A model generated the notes under the pieces. The model saw only the letters and a program-made list of their open reading frames with translations. It had not been told where the DNA came from and ran no database searches. A DNA stretch of 64,000 nucleotides, from assembly GCA_011009095.1 (NCBI GenBank), contig VTPC01090598.1, positions 266,219-330,218 of the forward strand, in the 5' to 3' direction. This stretch comes from Ignelater luminosus. Taxonomy: Eukaryota; Arthropoda; Insecta; Coleoptera; Elateridae. Made by a program: the position numbers and the translations under genes. The first letter of the stretch is position 1. The number at the start of each line of letters is the position of its first letter. Of the stretch, positions 49,001 through 59,960 are shown piece after piece.

Positions 49001-52000
49001 CTTAACCAAACCATAAAATCTCAACGGTTAAACAATTTATATTTACAATTAATTATATTTACAAAGTTCTAAAAATCGTTTGGTATAAATTACTTAATAT
49101 TAATATTTATTTATTTATTTTTCAACCCATTATATAAGAAACTATGCTTAGTTCATATGTAAATGTCAAATTATATGCAACTTAAACTAAAAGTGGTTTA
49201 CGATTAAATACCTCAAGTATAGCAAGTTTTGTTATTAATTCTTAGTAGAAGAAAATCTGTATGAGTGGAAAAATATTTCAGTTCAACTTTTATACCAGAG
49301 ACAATATACAATGGATATTGTTTTGTTCTTTTCCAACCGCTTCTGCCAGCTACCTGCTACGATTAAACCTCCCCAATATGTGCAGAGTTCAGACTGTAAC
49401 TCTGTCGGGTTTTCAATATCCCTGACTGTACAAGAGAACAGTTTTTATAGTTTGTTTAGCCTTGGAAAAACTTGATATAAAAGTTCATCCCTGAATTCCT
49501 TATTAATCTTCTGGAATATTTCATTAGCACTATCCATATCTCAGGGTACTTCTGATGTTATTATAGAATCTTCTACATCTACATAATTATCCACATCTAG
49601 AAATGCCATTGCAAATACTGTTAATAATTTTCATTTTATCGAACAAAGTAAAGGCTTTGCGTTTTGTGGTAATTTTACTTCCGGATGCCGACATGGTTCA
49701 TATGTTATTACCAACAGCTAAATAAAATAGGCAACTAAATACCTGACAAAACTGCAACAAACTTCTGCAACATCAGCAATTATGGGGTAGTGGTATTGAT
49801 TTAATTTATTTTGCAAATTGCAGTATGTTATAACCGTTATTGAAAAACCAGTTTCGAATGTTTTATGGGAGTGTACGTTATATCGGGATAATTTCACTAT
49901 ATCGTTGGGAATAGGACAATCAAATGCGTATGCTACAACCGATCATATGTTACATCAGGGTACATTAAGCCAGAGTATTATCAGAATCATTCTTAGTTGA
50001 AATTGAATGATATTTAATTCAGATGATTTTACTTGAGTGACAACGAACGATTGTAATGTGGGTTTTCAGAGTGCTTTTTAGTATTAGTTATTTGAATTGA
50101 ATGATATCCAGTTCAAATGATTTTACTTGGGCTGCAACAAACTATTAATAATATGAATTGTCTGAATGATTTTTAAATATCCTGAGATAAACACCATTCA
50201 ATTATACCTATCACTATACTGCCATTGCTTTTCAGGGAATTTCAAAGAGAACCGGCTTATTTTAAAAGTTTCTTTTTCCAAGAAACTTGAAATATTATAA
50301 TTGGAACTTTCAAATCAAGGACTAATGCAAAAGGGAAACCAACACAATTGAAGTACAAGAATAAAACTGAAAGAGTTTAAGTCGTCACAAATATCCTAAT
50401 TTACAACTGCTTTTGTTCACTTATATTTCAGTTCTATCTGCTACTCTTCGTATCCTTCAGCATTTGCTGCTTAACCAATTATCTATTCTTAGGCGTTGCC
50501 ACAAAAATGAAAATATTTTTCTCACAGTACCAAATACAACCCTTAATCTCATCTGCAAAGAGATGTAGAACTTTCACAACGGCTTCTTTTGAAAATCTGA
50601 AGAAAGGTCTGACAATAATGTAACTGTTAAAAGAAGAAAGATAGTATTAGAAAAAAATTAAACAGATACGTATGTATTTGAGTGTTCAATAATAGTTATT
50701 TATGCAACAAGTGAATAAAATGTATCTTTTTTTTTACGAGAAGGAAAGTTTTCCGCACGAGTCAAAGGCAAGTGCGCAAATCTGCCGAGTGAAAAAAAGT
50801 AACTTTACTCACGAATTGCATACAAAACCTTTTTCACGTTCGTAATAAAAATCAAAAACTACCTACTTCAAACACAGCTTTTTATTTGAAACCATTGATA
50901 TTAAATGTACAATTAGTGTGTATTATAGCAACGGCAACCTTCTATCTTTTGTGTCTAAATATTTTGCGTTAAAAAATGACACGTTACGATACTTTTTTCA
51001 CTCAAATGCGTGAAAAAATGAACCGCTATGGCATTTTTTTTCATGCTTCTAGCGCGATGAAACAAACGCACCCTTTATAAACAAAAATTAATGAAAAATG
51101 TTGCACTTTTTTTAACGAACGAATGAAAAAAATTATTTTTAAAACATAATTTGATAATAGTTTGTTACTTACCTTATAATTTCTTAACAAAAACAGCTGC
51201 ACCAAAAACTTAATAATATAAAATAAAAAAAAACGACAATAACATTAATCTAGACCAGCAGTCGGCAATCTTTTAGATATTGCAGACCACTAACTTTGCA
51301 ATTTAAAATTTCGTGGACCACTAACTTAATTTTTAAAGGTATGAATTAATACGAACATTGAGTATGATATAATATCTGAATTTCTTTGTGGACCATTAAA
51401 ATTACCTCACGGACCACCAGTCGTCTACGAACCACCAGTTATCAACCGCTGATCCAGACTATATTTTTTTAGAATCTAATTTTCAAGTGTCAATACTAAT
51501 CAATGGTTCGCCTGTGATTAGTTTGACATTCGATCAAATCATTTTAATCGTTTGATTATCTTTAAAAATTGTTTTGTGCGACACATTATTCATTTAACAA
51601 ATGATTAAAGTGGTTTATTAATCAAGCGTTTTTGCCATATATTTAATCGTTAGATCAAATACCTTAATCTTAAGTTGTTGATGAATTAATCAGGTACTTC
51701 CTATGTCCGAAAATAGTTGCTACATTTCAATTTAATGTTAAGATTACTGCAGGTATGTGAGGTAAATTAATTTGTTTTATATAGTAGGTAGATTATGTGT
51801 AGATCTGTGTATGCCATGATCAAAGGCTCACTTAGCTGTTGCATTTTTATTTTGTGATACAGTATCTTCAGCAGGTACAAAAAAGTATGAAGAATTTAGT
51901 TATAATGAACATAAGTAAATGTTACATTATTTATTGCAAAATGTCAAAGATGAAACACTGAAGAGGGGCATGATACATACCACCACACGTAAGTTTCACT

Positions 52001-54026
52001 GTTCCTGTTCAACAATTTCTAAGCTGGGGAAACAAGCTAGAGATTGCCAAATTAACAAATCGTTTATGTTTTAAGTTTAAACAATAAAGTCTCATTCAGT
52101 AATTCTTTGTTTCTTTATTTACTGTCACATAAAACAAAATGTAGCAACTATTTTCAGCCGAGGAAGTTTTTAACAAAACTTTGCACAACCGGCCCTTAAT
52201 TTCGCCAACTTACCACTAGTACAGGCAAATGTTTTTGGTAATCATTTCAAAACTCCTTGAAAACAATAACACAGCTGAACAATATTCAAACCACCACGTT
52301 GCCAAATTAAATAATTTGTCATAACAGAATAAAAAAGAAATATTTAAATAAACTTTCTCAAATATTACAATGAAGTGTCAAGCATACTGTTTAAATATCA
52401 GTAAACATTTTATTGCCATGCTATTCTAATTCTTGAATCACTGCCTGTTGAACAAGATATATACGGTAATAAACTTTAAAATAGAAATATGACAACAGTC
52501 AAGGGTTTATTTTGATGCTAGGAATGTGAAATATCAGAGGCTTCATGTAAACTTGGAAATTGCAGGGCCTTGTGTCTGCCAGATGAGCAAATTGCTTAAA
52601 AACTTTGTTCTCTAGCTTCCTATTAGGTGTGTCTCTAAACCAATCTATTAAACAGATGTCAAGTAGTCTCTGAACCAACACTAACATATCATTTGTTATG
52701 CAATCCACAAAAAATATTTTACAATTGTTATAGAATAAACTCATACGCCAACGCTTACCATAATTGAATGTTGATTAAACCGTTTGATCATAGCCTGACT
52801 AACAGTACCAATGGTACCTGTTGGCTTCTCGGCTTGCGCTCCATAACATTCATCTATAGATTTATCTTCAAAAGCAGTAATATCAAGTAATGGATCATTA
52901 ATACCAGTTTGTATATCTTTCTTCATTTCTTGATCATCTATCTTACCACACTCTGTAAATAAATCTTTACTTTCCGCATATTTTCTATCCCTATACAAAA
53001 AAAAAACAAGAATCATAAATAAAGAAATAGAATTAACGTTATTAATATAATAAAAAATTTTATTACCTATGGAAATAATGTGATTGGAAAAATTTTGTCC
53101 AAAACTGGGCTTCGGACATTTTTGCAGGTACATGTTCAAGGTACTTTTTCTTTACAGCAGGGTAAGTTTTAAATATAGATTCTATTATATCAGCGGTTAT
53201 ATTGTATTTTAAACCGTTACAACCATCCGTTTGTGGTTTTATATCAGCCAGAAAAGCTCCAGATACACCTACAGGTAAATAATAGTAATCAATACTTTAC
53301 CTATTTAAAACTAAGTATACATCTTTCAGTGTCTAATTTCTAAAGTTACTGTACACAAGAATTTTAGCATCATAAAACTAGTAAGATACAAACATTACTT
53401 CGAAATGAAACATTTAAAACCTACCTATATCTTGAGTCTGGGTTTTCTGTGCTTGTGTGTATTGAGAAGCATGTTGTGCCCAGAATTCCTCGGACGATAC
53501 TACTTCAGACATCACAAGATCTTTATATAATTGAAGTAAAGCAGGATTAGAAGATAATAATCTATTTTTCTCTTCTAATTCTTTATCAATCTACAAAATG
53601 ATTTATTAGTTCAACACACTTTATGTTTCTATTCAACTACCTTTCGTTTAAATTTTGGCAACAAAGTTTGTAATAATTCTTTAACACGATCCCTATCAGC
53701 AGCTTGTTCTTGGAGTCCCCCACGATTAATAAAATGAAATGTTGATGATACACCATTATGTAACACAACTTGTAATTGTACTTTAGCTTTGCCTTCTGGA
53801 GAAATCTTCTGAGCTATAGAATAAGAAGTGTGAATCTGCGGTTACAATTATTATTAATTTTATAGGGCATACTTTTAATATCAGAGTATAAATGTGATAT
53901 TGAAACTGTATCACGATTTTCCATCATCCATGCTATTCTTTGATCCATAAGATAAAGTGTACCATCTCCTTTCTTATATCGAACGTGAGGTACTTGCAAT
54001 AATATTTCTTCACTGGAGGTAGTCAT
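46099..54026 (-). CDS. GTF2H1: General transcription factor IIH subunit 1 (p62/Tfb1), nine exons
   Basis: Core TFIIH subunit, nuclear, needed for RNA polymerase II initiation and nucleotide excision repair. Coding exons on the minus strand, 5' to 3': 54026-53873, 53813-53641, 53590-53425, 53268-53067, 52990-52759, 47021-46779, 46727-46502, 46447-46272, 46221-46099. All introns are GT-AG, phases agree, and the exons sum to 1,695 bases (564 aa plus stop; human p62 is 548). Residues 1-107 form the PH-like domain ([39 protein letters not shown]). Two BSD domains follow ([20 protein letters not shown], ~113-150; [15 protein letters not shown], ending ~232). Exon 6 is a low-complexity Asn/Gln/Ser-rich linker. 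Conserved [11 protein letters not shown] and the C-terminal helices ([29 protein letters not shown]) complete the protein. No disabling change is seen. Confidence 0.95.
47600..48390 (-). pseudogene. Tc1/mariner (IS630-type) transposase remnant inside GTF2H1 intron 5
   Basis: On the minus strand: N-terminal [11 protein letters not shown] and [15 protein letters not shown] (HTH region), then [25 protein letters not shown], the first catalytic block (DE), then [38 protein letters not shown] and [13 protein letters not shown] (third catalytic D) follow near 47,790. The central part bearing the second catalytic Asp (family QQDSAPAH) is absent. Stops and frameshifts are frequent. It is on the same strand as the host gene. 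Confidence 0.8.
49300..49625 (-). pseudogene. Decayed coding-like fragment in intron 5, unidentified
   Basis: One minus-strand frame with only two internal stops reads [20 protein letters not shown], then [20 protein letters not shown] and [20 protein letters not shown] with [14 protein letters not shown]. The composition is protein-like, unlike the surrounding intron, but I do not know the family. It may be part of another transposon protein. Confidence 0.3.
51256..51451. mobile_element. hAT-type MITE (196 bp) with 8-bp target duplication
   Basis: It starts CAGCAGTCGGCAATC and its reverse-complemented end is CAGCGGTTGATAACT, typical hAT-like CAG... termini. It is flanked by ATCTAGAC (51,248-51,255) and ATCCAGAC (51,452-51,459), an 8-bp duplication with one mismatch, the hAT length. 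Inside, GGACCACTAAC-like motifs recur several times, in keeping with subterminal repeats. No coding capacity. Confidence 0.85.
51696..52167. mobile_element. Non-autonomous inverted-repeat element (472 bp)
   Basis: ACTTCCTATGTCCGAAAATAGTTGCTACATTT at the left is matched in reverse complement by AAATGTAGCAACTATTTTCAGCCGAGGAAGT at the right, giving ~31-bp terminal inverted repeats with an uninterrupted 18-bp core (GAAAATAGTTGCTACATT). The interior is non-coding. The target duplication and superfamily are unclear. Confidence 0.65.
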
Positions 54027-54505
54027 TGTTGAAAGATTTTAATAACAAATTAATTTACTTTTAAAAATAAGTTGTAACAAATTATTAATAATAAATAAAT
54101 TTAACACGAAGTATATATTAATTTCCTATAACGACTATTGAGATACAAGTATTTTTCTTTTAACTACTAATTACAAAAAGTAAAAACCGTCTTTTAACAA
54201 ATTCAATATACACATTTGACATTTAGCTTTGACGTTTTTGATTCTTGACAGCCGCCTACCGGTGAAAATTTACGGATATTGCCGGTAGCTGCCAATAGTT
54301 AAATATTAAAAAGAACTAACATTTTTAGTTAGCTGACCGCGTTTACACAATTTCGAATTTTGTGTTTTGCTATAGTTCTTTTAATTGATTTTTAATGTTA
54401 TTCTTACTAATGTTCTGACCAATTTATAGACTAATAGTGTATTTTAGACTTCGTCTTATTTAAGAACGTTCCCAAGAAGCAGCTCCCTCTTTCTTCCCGT
54501 CGCAT
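54027..54505. promoter_or_regulatory. Shared intergenic/promoter region between GTF2H1 and the divergent frame
   Basis: 479 bp between two divergent starts. No TATA box is well placed for GTF2H1, as is usual for housekeeping genes. A GC-richer stretch CAGCCGCCTACCGGTGAAAATT lies at 54,250-54,271, about 225 bp upstream of the GTF2H1 ATG. Bidirectional promoter use is an inference from the layout only. Confidence 0.35.
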
Positions 54506-54910
54506 ATGCGCAGCAATAAAAAAAATAATCTACCGCGTCGTTTTTTCAATCTGGCAACGTTACATATATGGTTCATATTATTTATCGTTAAATTATTATT
54601 TATTATTAAATTAAATCGTATATTATTGTTGAAATTAGAAAATAATATATTTAATTCTTACAAAAATTGTAACTATTATTTACAGGAATTATCTAATTCA
54701 GATAAAACTAAGTTTAATTTACGACTATTGACTGAATTTTTCGGTATTATTTCTATCAATATGTGCAAGAAATTAGCTTTAAATGATATTTCATGTAATA
54801 GCTTAATAAGAATATATAAAGATGAAGGTGAAGAAGCTCTTGTGCAATTGTTTACCGAAAAATTAGATAATAAGAAAGTACGAATAACAAAAAAAGGATA
54901 TTATTTCTAA
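54506..54910 (+). CDS. Hypothetical 134-aa protein, divergent from GTF2H1
   Basis: An ATG-initiated frame beginning MRSNKKNNLPRRFF, with a hydrophobic stretch at residues ~20-44 (IWFILFIVKLLFIIK), followed by a more ordinary helical-looking part (KFNLRLLTEFFGIISINMCK, GEEALVQLFTEKLD). I do not recognise the family. The second half looks more protein-like than expected for AT-rich noise, and the head-to-head position 480 bp from GTF2H1 is typical of real insect genes. However, the N-terminus is AT-driven, no poly(A) or splice evidence is clear, and the end lies in a local duplication (54,867-55,041) that copies the last codons and the stop. It may be a truncated gene or a pseudogene. Confidence 0.35.
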   Translation: MRSNKKNNLPRRFFNLATLHIWFILFIVKLLFIIKLNRILLLKLENNIFNSYKNCNYYLQELSNSDKTKFNLRLLTEFFGIISINMCKKLALNDISCNSLIRIYKDEGEEALVQLFTEKLDNKKVRITKKGYYF

Positions 54911-55041
54911 AGTCTTAGACTTCTTAAAAATCAAACTTCTCCAAAATTAAAATGTCCAAAACAAAAAATGATAAGAAAGTACAAATCACCAAAAAAAAAG
55001 GAAATTATTGCTAAAGTTTGAGACTATTTAAAAATGAAACC
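54867..55041 (+). repeat. Local tandem duplication, ~101-bp period
   Basis: ATAAGAAAGTACGAATAACAAAAAAAGG...TATTTCTAAAGTCTTAGACT at ~54,868 recurs from ~54,969 as ATAAGAAAGTACAAATCACC...TATTGCTAAAGTTTGAGACT. It spans the stop codon of the upstream frame. Confidence 0.6.
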
Positions 55042-55866
55042 CGATTTAAATTTAATTATACACTATGTATGAAAATAAATCAATATCTTATATTAATATG
55101 CTGTTTGTTTATGTTAAATACTAATAAATATTTGATTTGTTATGAACATTGACTGTTTATTTACGATAACCTACGTTTTCAACATCTGTAAGCTACACGC
55201 AATTATCAGCTCTGCGTTGACGGTATTTCAAACTCCCCGCGTAGTACGACGTTGTCAGGTCGCGATCTTCTATTCACTAACTTATGCGAGGAAAGTTGAA
55301 TGACCACTTTCAACGTATTTTATAAAAAAATGAACATGGTTTGCTATAATTTCTTTACGGGAAAATATTTGTCATATTCACGTTAAAAGTTAAGGTAAAC
55401 GTTAAAGTCACGTGATTTAATACGGTATACAAAATAGCGGGAGGTAGGGTTTTAAACGTTTAGCCATACCGTATTTTATACCATCCACTCGCATTTGACA
55501 TTTCGCAAATCATCATATAATATTGAACCTACTACCTCGGTAGTCTTAATTTTATTTAGAGAACATGAACTAACCATTCTGTTAAATTTCAGACATAAAC
55601 AAAGTTTGTTAAACAGACAACGTCAATTCTGTCAAACACACAGAACAAACATAGAGCATGCACGTTACCACTACCAACTGTAGTTTTCTCATAACAACCA
55701 ATATAAGTTATACAAATATCCCTAGATTTACCAAACGGTAAAACAAACGATAAACACATTCGAATAGCGTGCACAGTATCTAAATAGCGTCACGCGCACG
55801 CGCACAAGCTATTCACATGGCGTTTAGCGTTACCGTACTTGTTTGGAAAAGTTGCTAAAACTCTCT
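55042..55866. other. Repeat-like region rich in ACCGTA motifs, no gene
   Basis: Carries several copies of TACGGTAT/ACCGTATT and GTCACGTGA (55,407 and 55,870), continuous with the inverted repeat that follows. A 62-codon frame at 55,495 has no ATG at its start. Confidence 0.4.
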
Positions 55867-56231
55867 AAAGTCACGTGACTAAATACGGTAAAAATTTAGC
55901 GGGCATGTAACATTTAAAGAGTTTGAGAAAACAACCGACAATATACCATCGTTAATGCAACCTAACGTAACCCGACGATCTAATTGGATGTGGTTATTTA
56001 AAAAAACACGTTTTTAATTTATTCATTTATTATTAATAAATTAGTAATAGTGAAAATATCGTTAAAATGTACATGCTCGAAGTACACGCCACAACTTACT
56101 CACCTCACAAACCGAGTTACCGTAGACGGTATTCGCTCTCTTATTTGCAAGGAAATAGCGGCTCCGATAAACTTTAGCGTTACGATAATGTTCTGAGCAT
56201 GCGTAGTTGTTGCAAAATAACGTTATCGTAT
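55867..56231 (-). repeat. Dispersed repeat, inverted partner of 43,011-43,353
   Basis: Reverse complement of the 43-kb copy with small indels. It begins at the perfect 12-base palindrome AGTCACGTGACT (55,869-55,880) and ends at AACGTTATCGTAT. Confidence 0.75.
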
Positions 56232-57187
56232 AGCCTAAAGTGTGCTCAAACTCTGACTGACTGACTGAAATCATCGATCATGGCGCGCATGGCACCGGCT
56301 TTAGAGGTCGTTCGACCTCTCTTAAGCCCGTTAGAATTGGTTGTCCAGAGCGCAGCGTCCGTTATTGGTGGAAGTGGGAAGTGGAATCTTCGTGTTTATC
56401 GTTGGGCAAGGCAGTAAAGTAGGCTTGGGAGACGATGTTGATGATGGCGTCGCGGCGGTTCTTGATTTGGTGGAGCTGGTTTACAGGTGAAGTTCTTGGA
56501 GTTGATGAAGTTGACACGGACGACGAATTGGAGACGTATTGGAGATGGTGCACGAGCGGAACACACGCGAGCTGGCAGTAAGGTATTGGTTAATTAATTA
56601 TGGAAGTGGGTTATTAGGATAATTGAAGGAATTTTAAATTGGGAATAATTAAATGATTGCGAGATGAGATTGGATATAATGAGTTAGGATTGGTAAGGTA
56701 AGGTGGTGGGTGGGGCAACGGTTTTTTTCAGAACCACAACCCCCCGCAGTTCGCGCTGCGAGAGGATTTGGCGGGAAAGGATGGCGGGAAATGGATGGCG
56801 GGAATGGAAGGGGGTTATCCACGGGTGACGGACGGAAGTAGAATTTCGGCAGCTGATGAGTGGTTGCATCCGAGGAGCCTCGGGCTCGAATGACAACATT
56901 GGCGGAGGATATGGTGGGCCTGCTCCCCCCAGAGCAGGCTTGGCGGACCAGGCTGAGAAAATTGGAGCTCTACCGGGCCTATCACCCCAGACCAAAGGTG
57001 CAGGACACCGGTAGATAGAGTTGGCTACTCTACCCGCCCTCCCGTTCGGGTGTTGAGTAGCCGTTAGAGTTAGCTGCCTACTTTTCAACTTCGGTGCATC
57101 ACCCGCAGACGGAGACCGGATCGACTGCCTTGCTACGCACTCGAGGCCGGACTGCGGCTCAAATTCTCTATTAATATCAATATATAT
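56232..57187. other. GC-rich block, possible retroelement interior
   Basis: Markedly GC-richer than its surroundings. Minus-strand frames (for example 56,684-57,088) are Pro/Arg/Ser-rich without a known domain. The block ends directly before an LTR-like sequence at 57,188, so it may be the untranslated or gag-proximal part of an LTR retrotransposon, but no pol or zinc knuckle is seen. Confidence 0.35.
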
Positions 57188-57419
57188 TGTTACGACGGGG
57201 CGAAAGCTCTTTAAGATAAAGTATTACATTACAACTCAACTTAGTATACGAAAGGCAATCGTAACTTGGGACCGTTTTACTTAGGAAAAGATAGGAAAAG
57301 ACATTTTTAAGAATAAAATATAAGAGTTTATTAACACACAAATAAAAGAAATAAAATAAGTTACAAGAGATTTTCATGTTTACTGCTTTTAGAGTCGTCA
57401 CTACCGACTCGGTTAAACA
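57188..57419 (+). repeat. Possible short LTR (232 bp)
   Basis: Starts TGTTACGACGGGGCGAAAG, a start shared by LTRs of some insect Ty3/gypsy elements in my memory, has AATAAA at about 57,314, and ends GGTTAAACA. No target duplication and no second copy are visible. Confidence 0.35.
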
Positions 57420-57440
57420 CTATTAAAAGATGCCCAAGAC

Positions 57441-58690
57441 CAGTGATGTGCGTTGACATGTCAACAATGATTGTTGACATTTTCGTGTCAACAATTTGTC
57501 AACAATTGATTTTCCGCGTCAAAAATGTCAACAATGTCGACAATGTCAATTTTGCAAATAAAGTAAGATTCTGCACATTTTTTGTTAAACCTAACCTGTA
57601 AACACAGGTGCTAGAATATGCTAAACTGTCTCATAAGATCATTAATAAGATGTTTGAGACAATGGGGAACTTGCATAAATCTCAGATTTATCTTGATTTA
57701 CCTTAATTTCATTAGGAATTCGATAAAATGCAGGTTTGTAAAGATGACAGTAATGGAAAAATTGTTTTCATTAGTTTAATTTGCAATAGAAAATATTGTA
57801 AAATTTTAAATGTGGGATTTAAGCCCTTTAAACCGTGACGCAGTTGGCCTTTCTTACGTGATTGGTGTACTTCTCGAGCAGACGGCGGCGTTATACGAAA
57901 CCACGAAACATACGTGAATATTGTCGTCATGGTAAAGGAAAGTTATTATTCAGATTATTAACCAATCGTCATGAATTTTAAAGCGCGAAATGAATATTAT
58001 TTATTTATTTTTTTATATAGAAAATATAGATATTTTTTGCGCAAGCAAACTTTTATTTCCTATAAAATTTCTTATTCCCAATCGATTTTTAAAATAAAAA
58101 AATTACATGCCACTTCCCCATTCAAAAATCAAAATGGCTGAAAGGCCCAAGAATAAGAATTTTGATGAATTGAGTTTTCAATTAAAAAAGACTGTGACAG
58201 TAACTGAAGATGGAAAAGAAAACCCAAAATATTATTCGAATAAAATGGCATTAAAAAACTAAATCCTATTTATTTATTCTTATTTCCAAGGAATCAGTGA
58301 AATTACAAGTATGGTTACCCATAGCTCCATAGGGGGCAATTCTAGCAATGCGGCAGATAGTACATAGGTATCTTAATGCAAAAGATTTTATTAATTGGAA
58401 AAACAAATGCTAACATGATGAACAACATCCTAGCATTTATTTTTTTTCTAATCAAAATCATTTTATACGTACATTAGACTTGAACGTACTTAAGCATCTC
58501 ACAATTACCTGTGCCCCATATTTGCCCTCACATACTTAAGTCAAATAAAAATTATTGTAATAAACTATTTAAGATTTAAATAATAAAGGAAAAATCAAGT
58601 TTAACAGCTTTGCGCATGTGCATTTATAATATCTAAATTGTTGACATTATTGACATTGTTGACATCAATAAGGTCATGTAAACAATTTAT
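57441..58690. mobile_element. hAT-like non-autonomous element or fragment
   Basis: Begins CAGTGATGTGCGTTGACATG, followed by at least five TGTCAACAAT/ATTGTTGACA motifs in both orientations within 110 bp, typical of subterminal transposase-binding repeats. TTGTTGACA and ATTGACA motifs reappear at 58,635-58,672 and may mark the other side, but no complementary CACTG end is found. A 42-codon frame at 58,134-58,262 (MAERPKNKNFDELSFQLKK) might be the relic of a first exon. The same left end occurs at 60,821. Confidence 0.45.
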
Positions 58691-59960
58691 ATCATAGTAA
58701 AAACGTTCGCGACGTTTTTAAATAACATTTTGAAAATTCGATATCTCCCACAATACGCAATGTCAAAGTTGAGATTTCTACTGCAGTTTACCACCATAGA
58801 GGTGCATAATATCCAAATAAATCAAATTTTTATCTGGTTCCCCACCAGAGATATTAAGCCTTAAAGTTACGCCAAATCTGAAAATTGCGACTTTTTGGAA
58901 CTGTATAAAAAATAAAGGAAGCAAGATTCGAGCTTCTTTTTTTTCAGCATGAAGTGTTTTGCGATATGTACCAGCACAAAACAAATTAACTTTGATATTG
59001 CACCCCTTCCATAAAAAAAGATTCCTTTAAAAGTGCGTTTCTTTAAATTGTGTCACCAAATTTCAAGAGCAATTTTCACATATTAAATGACAGTTTAGGA
59101 CTTTAATAAAAGGAACAAGAAAGATAAAGCAAGGTTTAAAAAAAACAGTAGTTTTTATTTGAAATGTCCGTAGGAAATTAATTTTCCGTAGATGTCTGCG
59201 AACGCAGAAATTAGCGTGCACTGTGGAGCACAAATGGCCGTCATTTCTAAACGGTTAAGTATAAAAATAAAATAATGTGTGTTTTCGGCTACTCATACTT
59301 GAGGCAAATAACAGTAAAAATATTATTTTTTTATATGGTTGAGCAACTAAAATTTGTTTTTCTGGACCGTTTGAAACGGATTGACCCTATCATCACCAGA
59401 GGATACCTTAATAATATTAAGATAACAAGTAAAATAAATAAGTAATTATAAATAAAACAAGTAAGTATGCATTGTATGCATTGTATGCATTGTATGCATT
59501 GTATGCATTGTATGCATTGTATTTCGTAACAACATTCAAATTTTTAAGAAAATTTGAAGAAAATCTATTTTATAGGTATGCTTGCTTGGGAATGTCCTTA
59601 AGGTTTGGTCCAAAGTTTGGTCGTTTGATGACCACATAAAAGTGGGACATTATTATTATGTACAGGGCGCATCTAAACAACTTCATATCAACTTTCACGA
59701 TATTATACAGGATGGATTTATATATAGATATGCAATATACTATGCCGCGTTCTGCTTAACTATTAAAAATATAAAAAAGTATTCTTTTCCCAAACATTGA
59801 CCTTTTCATCCCGACCATAATATACCAGTAAATCTAGACTGAACCGTTTTTAGAAAAATAAAACCATGAATACGACCGATAAAGTTTATTAAAACAAGAG
59901 AGACATAAATACAAGAAAATAAAAAAATACACCAAAGAATTTCTTCTGAAGCTTTAAACG
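58691..59960. other. No gene recognised; contains a 9-bp tandem repeat
   Basis: AT-rich with short frames only (for example 59,582-59,800, unrecognised). The simple repeat at 59,465 is listed separately. Confidence 0.3.
59465..59519. repeat. Six tandem copies of GTATGCATT
   Basis: Perfect 9-bp microsatellite, six units, each containing the palindrome ATGCAT. Confidence 0.95.

Larger units (their letters stand above)
47022..52758 (-). other. Expanded intron 5 of GTF2H1 (5,737 bp)
   Basis: Donor GTAAGC after ...HSIM and acceptor TTCCAG before VLKASK. The other seven introns are 50-156 bp, so this one has grown, largely by transposon insertion: a Tc1-like pseudogene (47.6-48.4 kb), a hAT-type MITE (51,256-51,451) and a further inverted-repeat element (51,696-52,167). 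The remainder, including 48,400-49,300, 49,630-51,250 and 52,170-52,750, is AT-rich. A stretch with repeated TTTTTCAC/GTGAAAAA motifs at 50,740-51,130 may be another repeat. Confidence 0.85.

Noticed and set aside
52499-52744. Extra coding sequence continuing GTF2H1 exon 5
   Set aside because: It starts after a good GTAAGC donor, and skipping it joins exon 5 to exon 6 in phase 0 with preserved family order; the frame is intronic.
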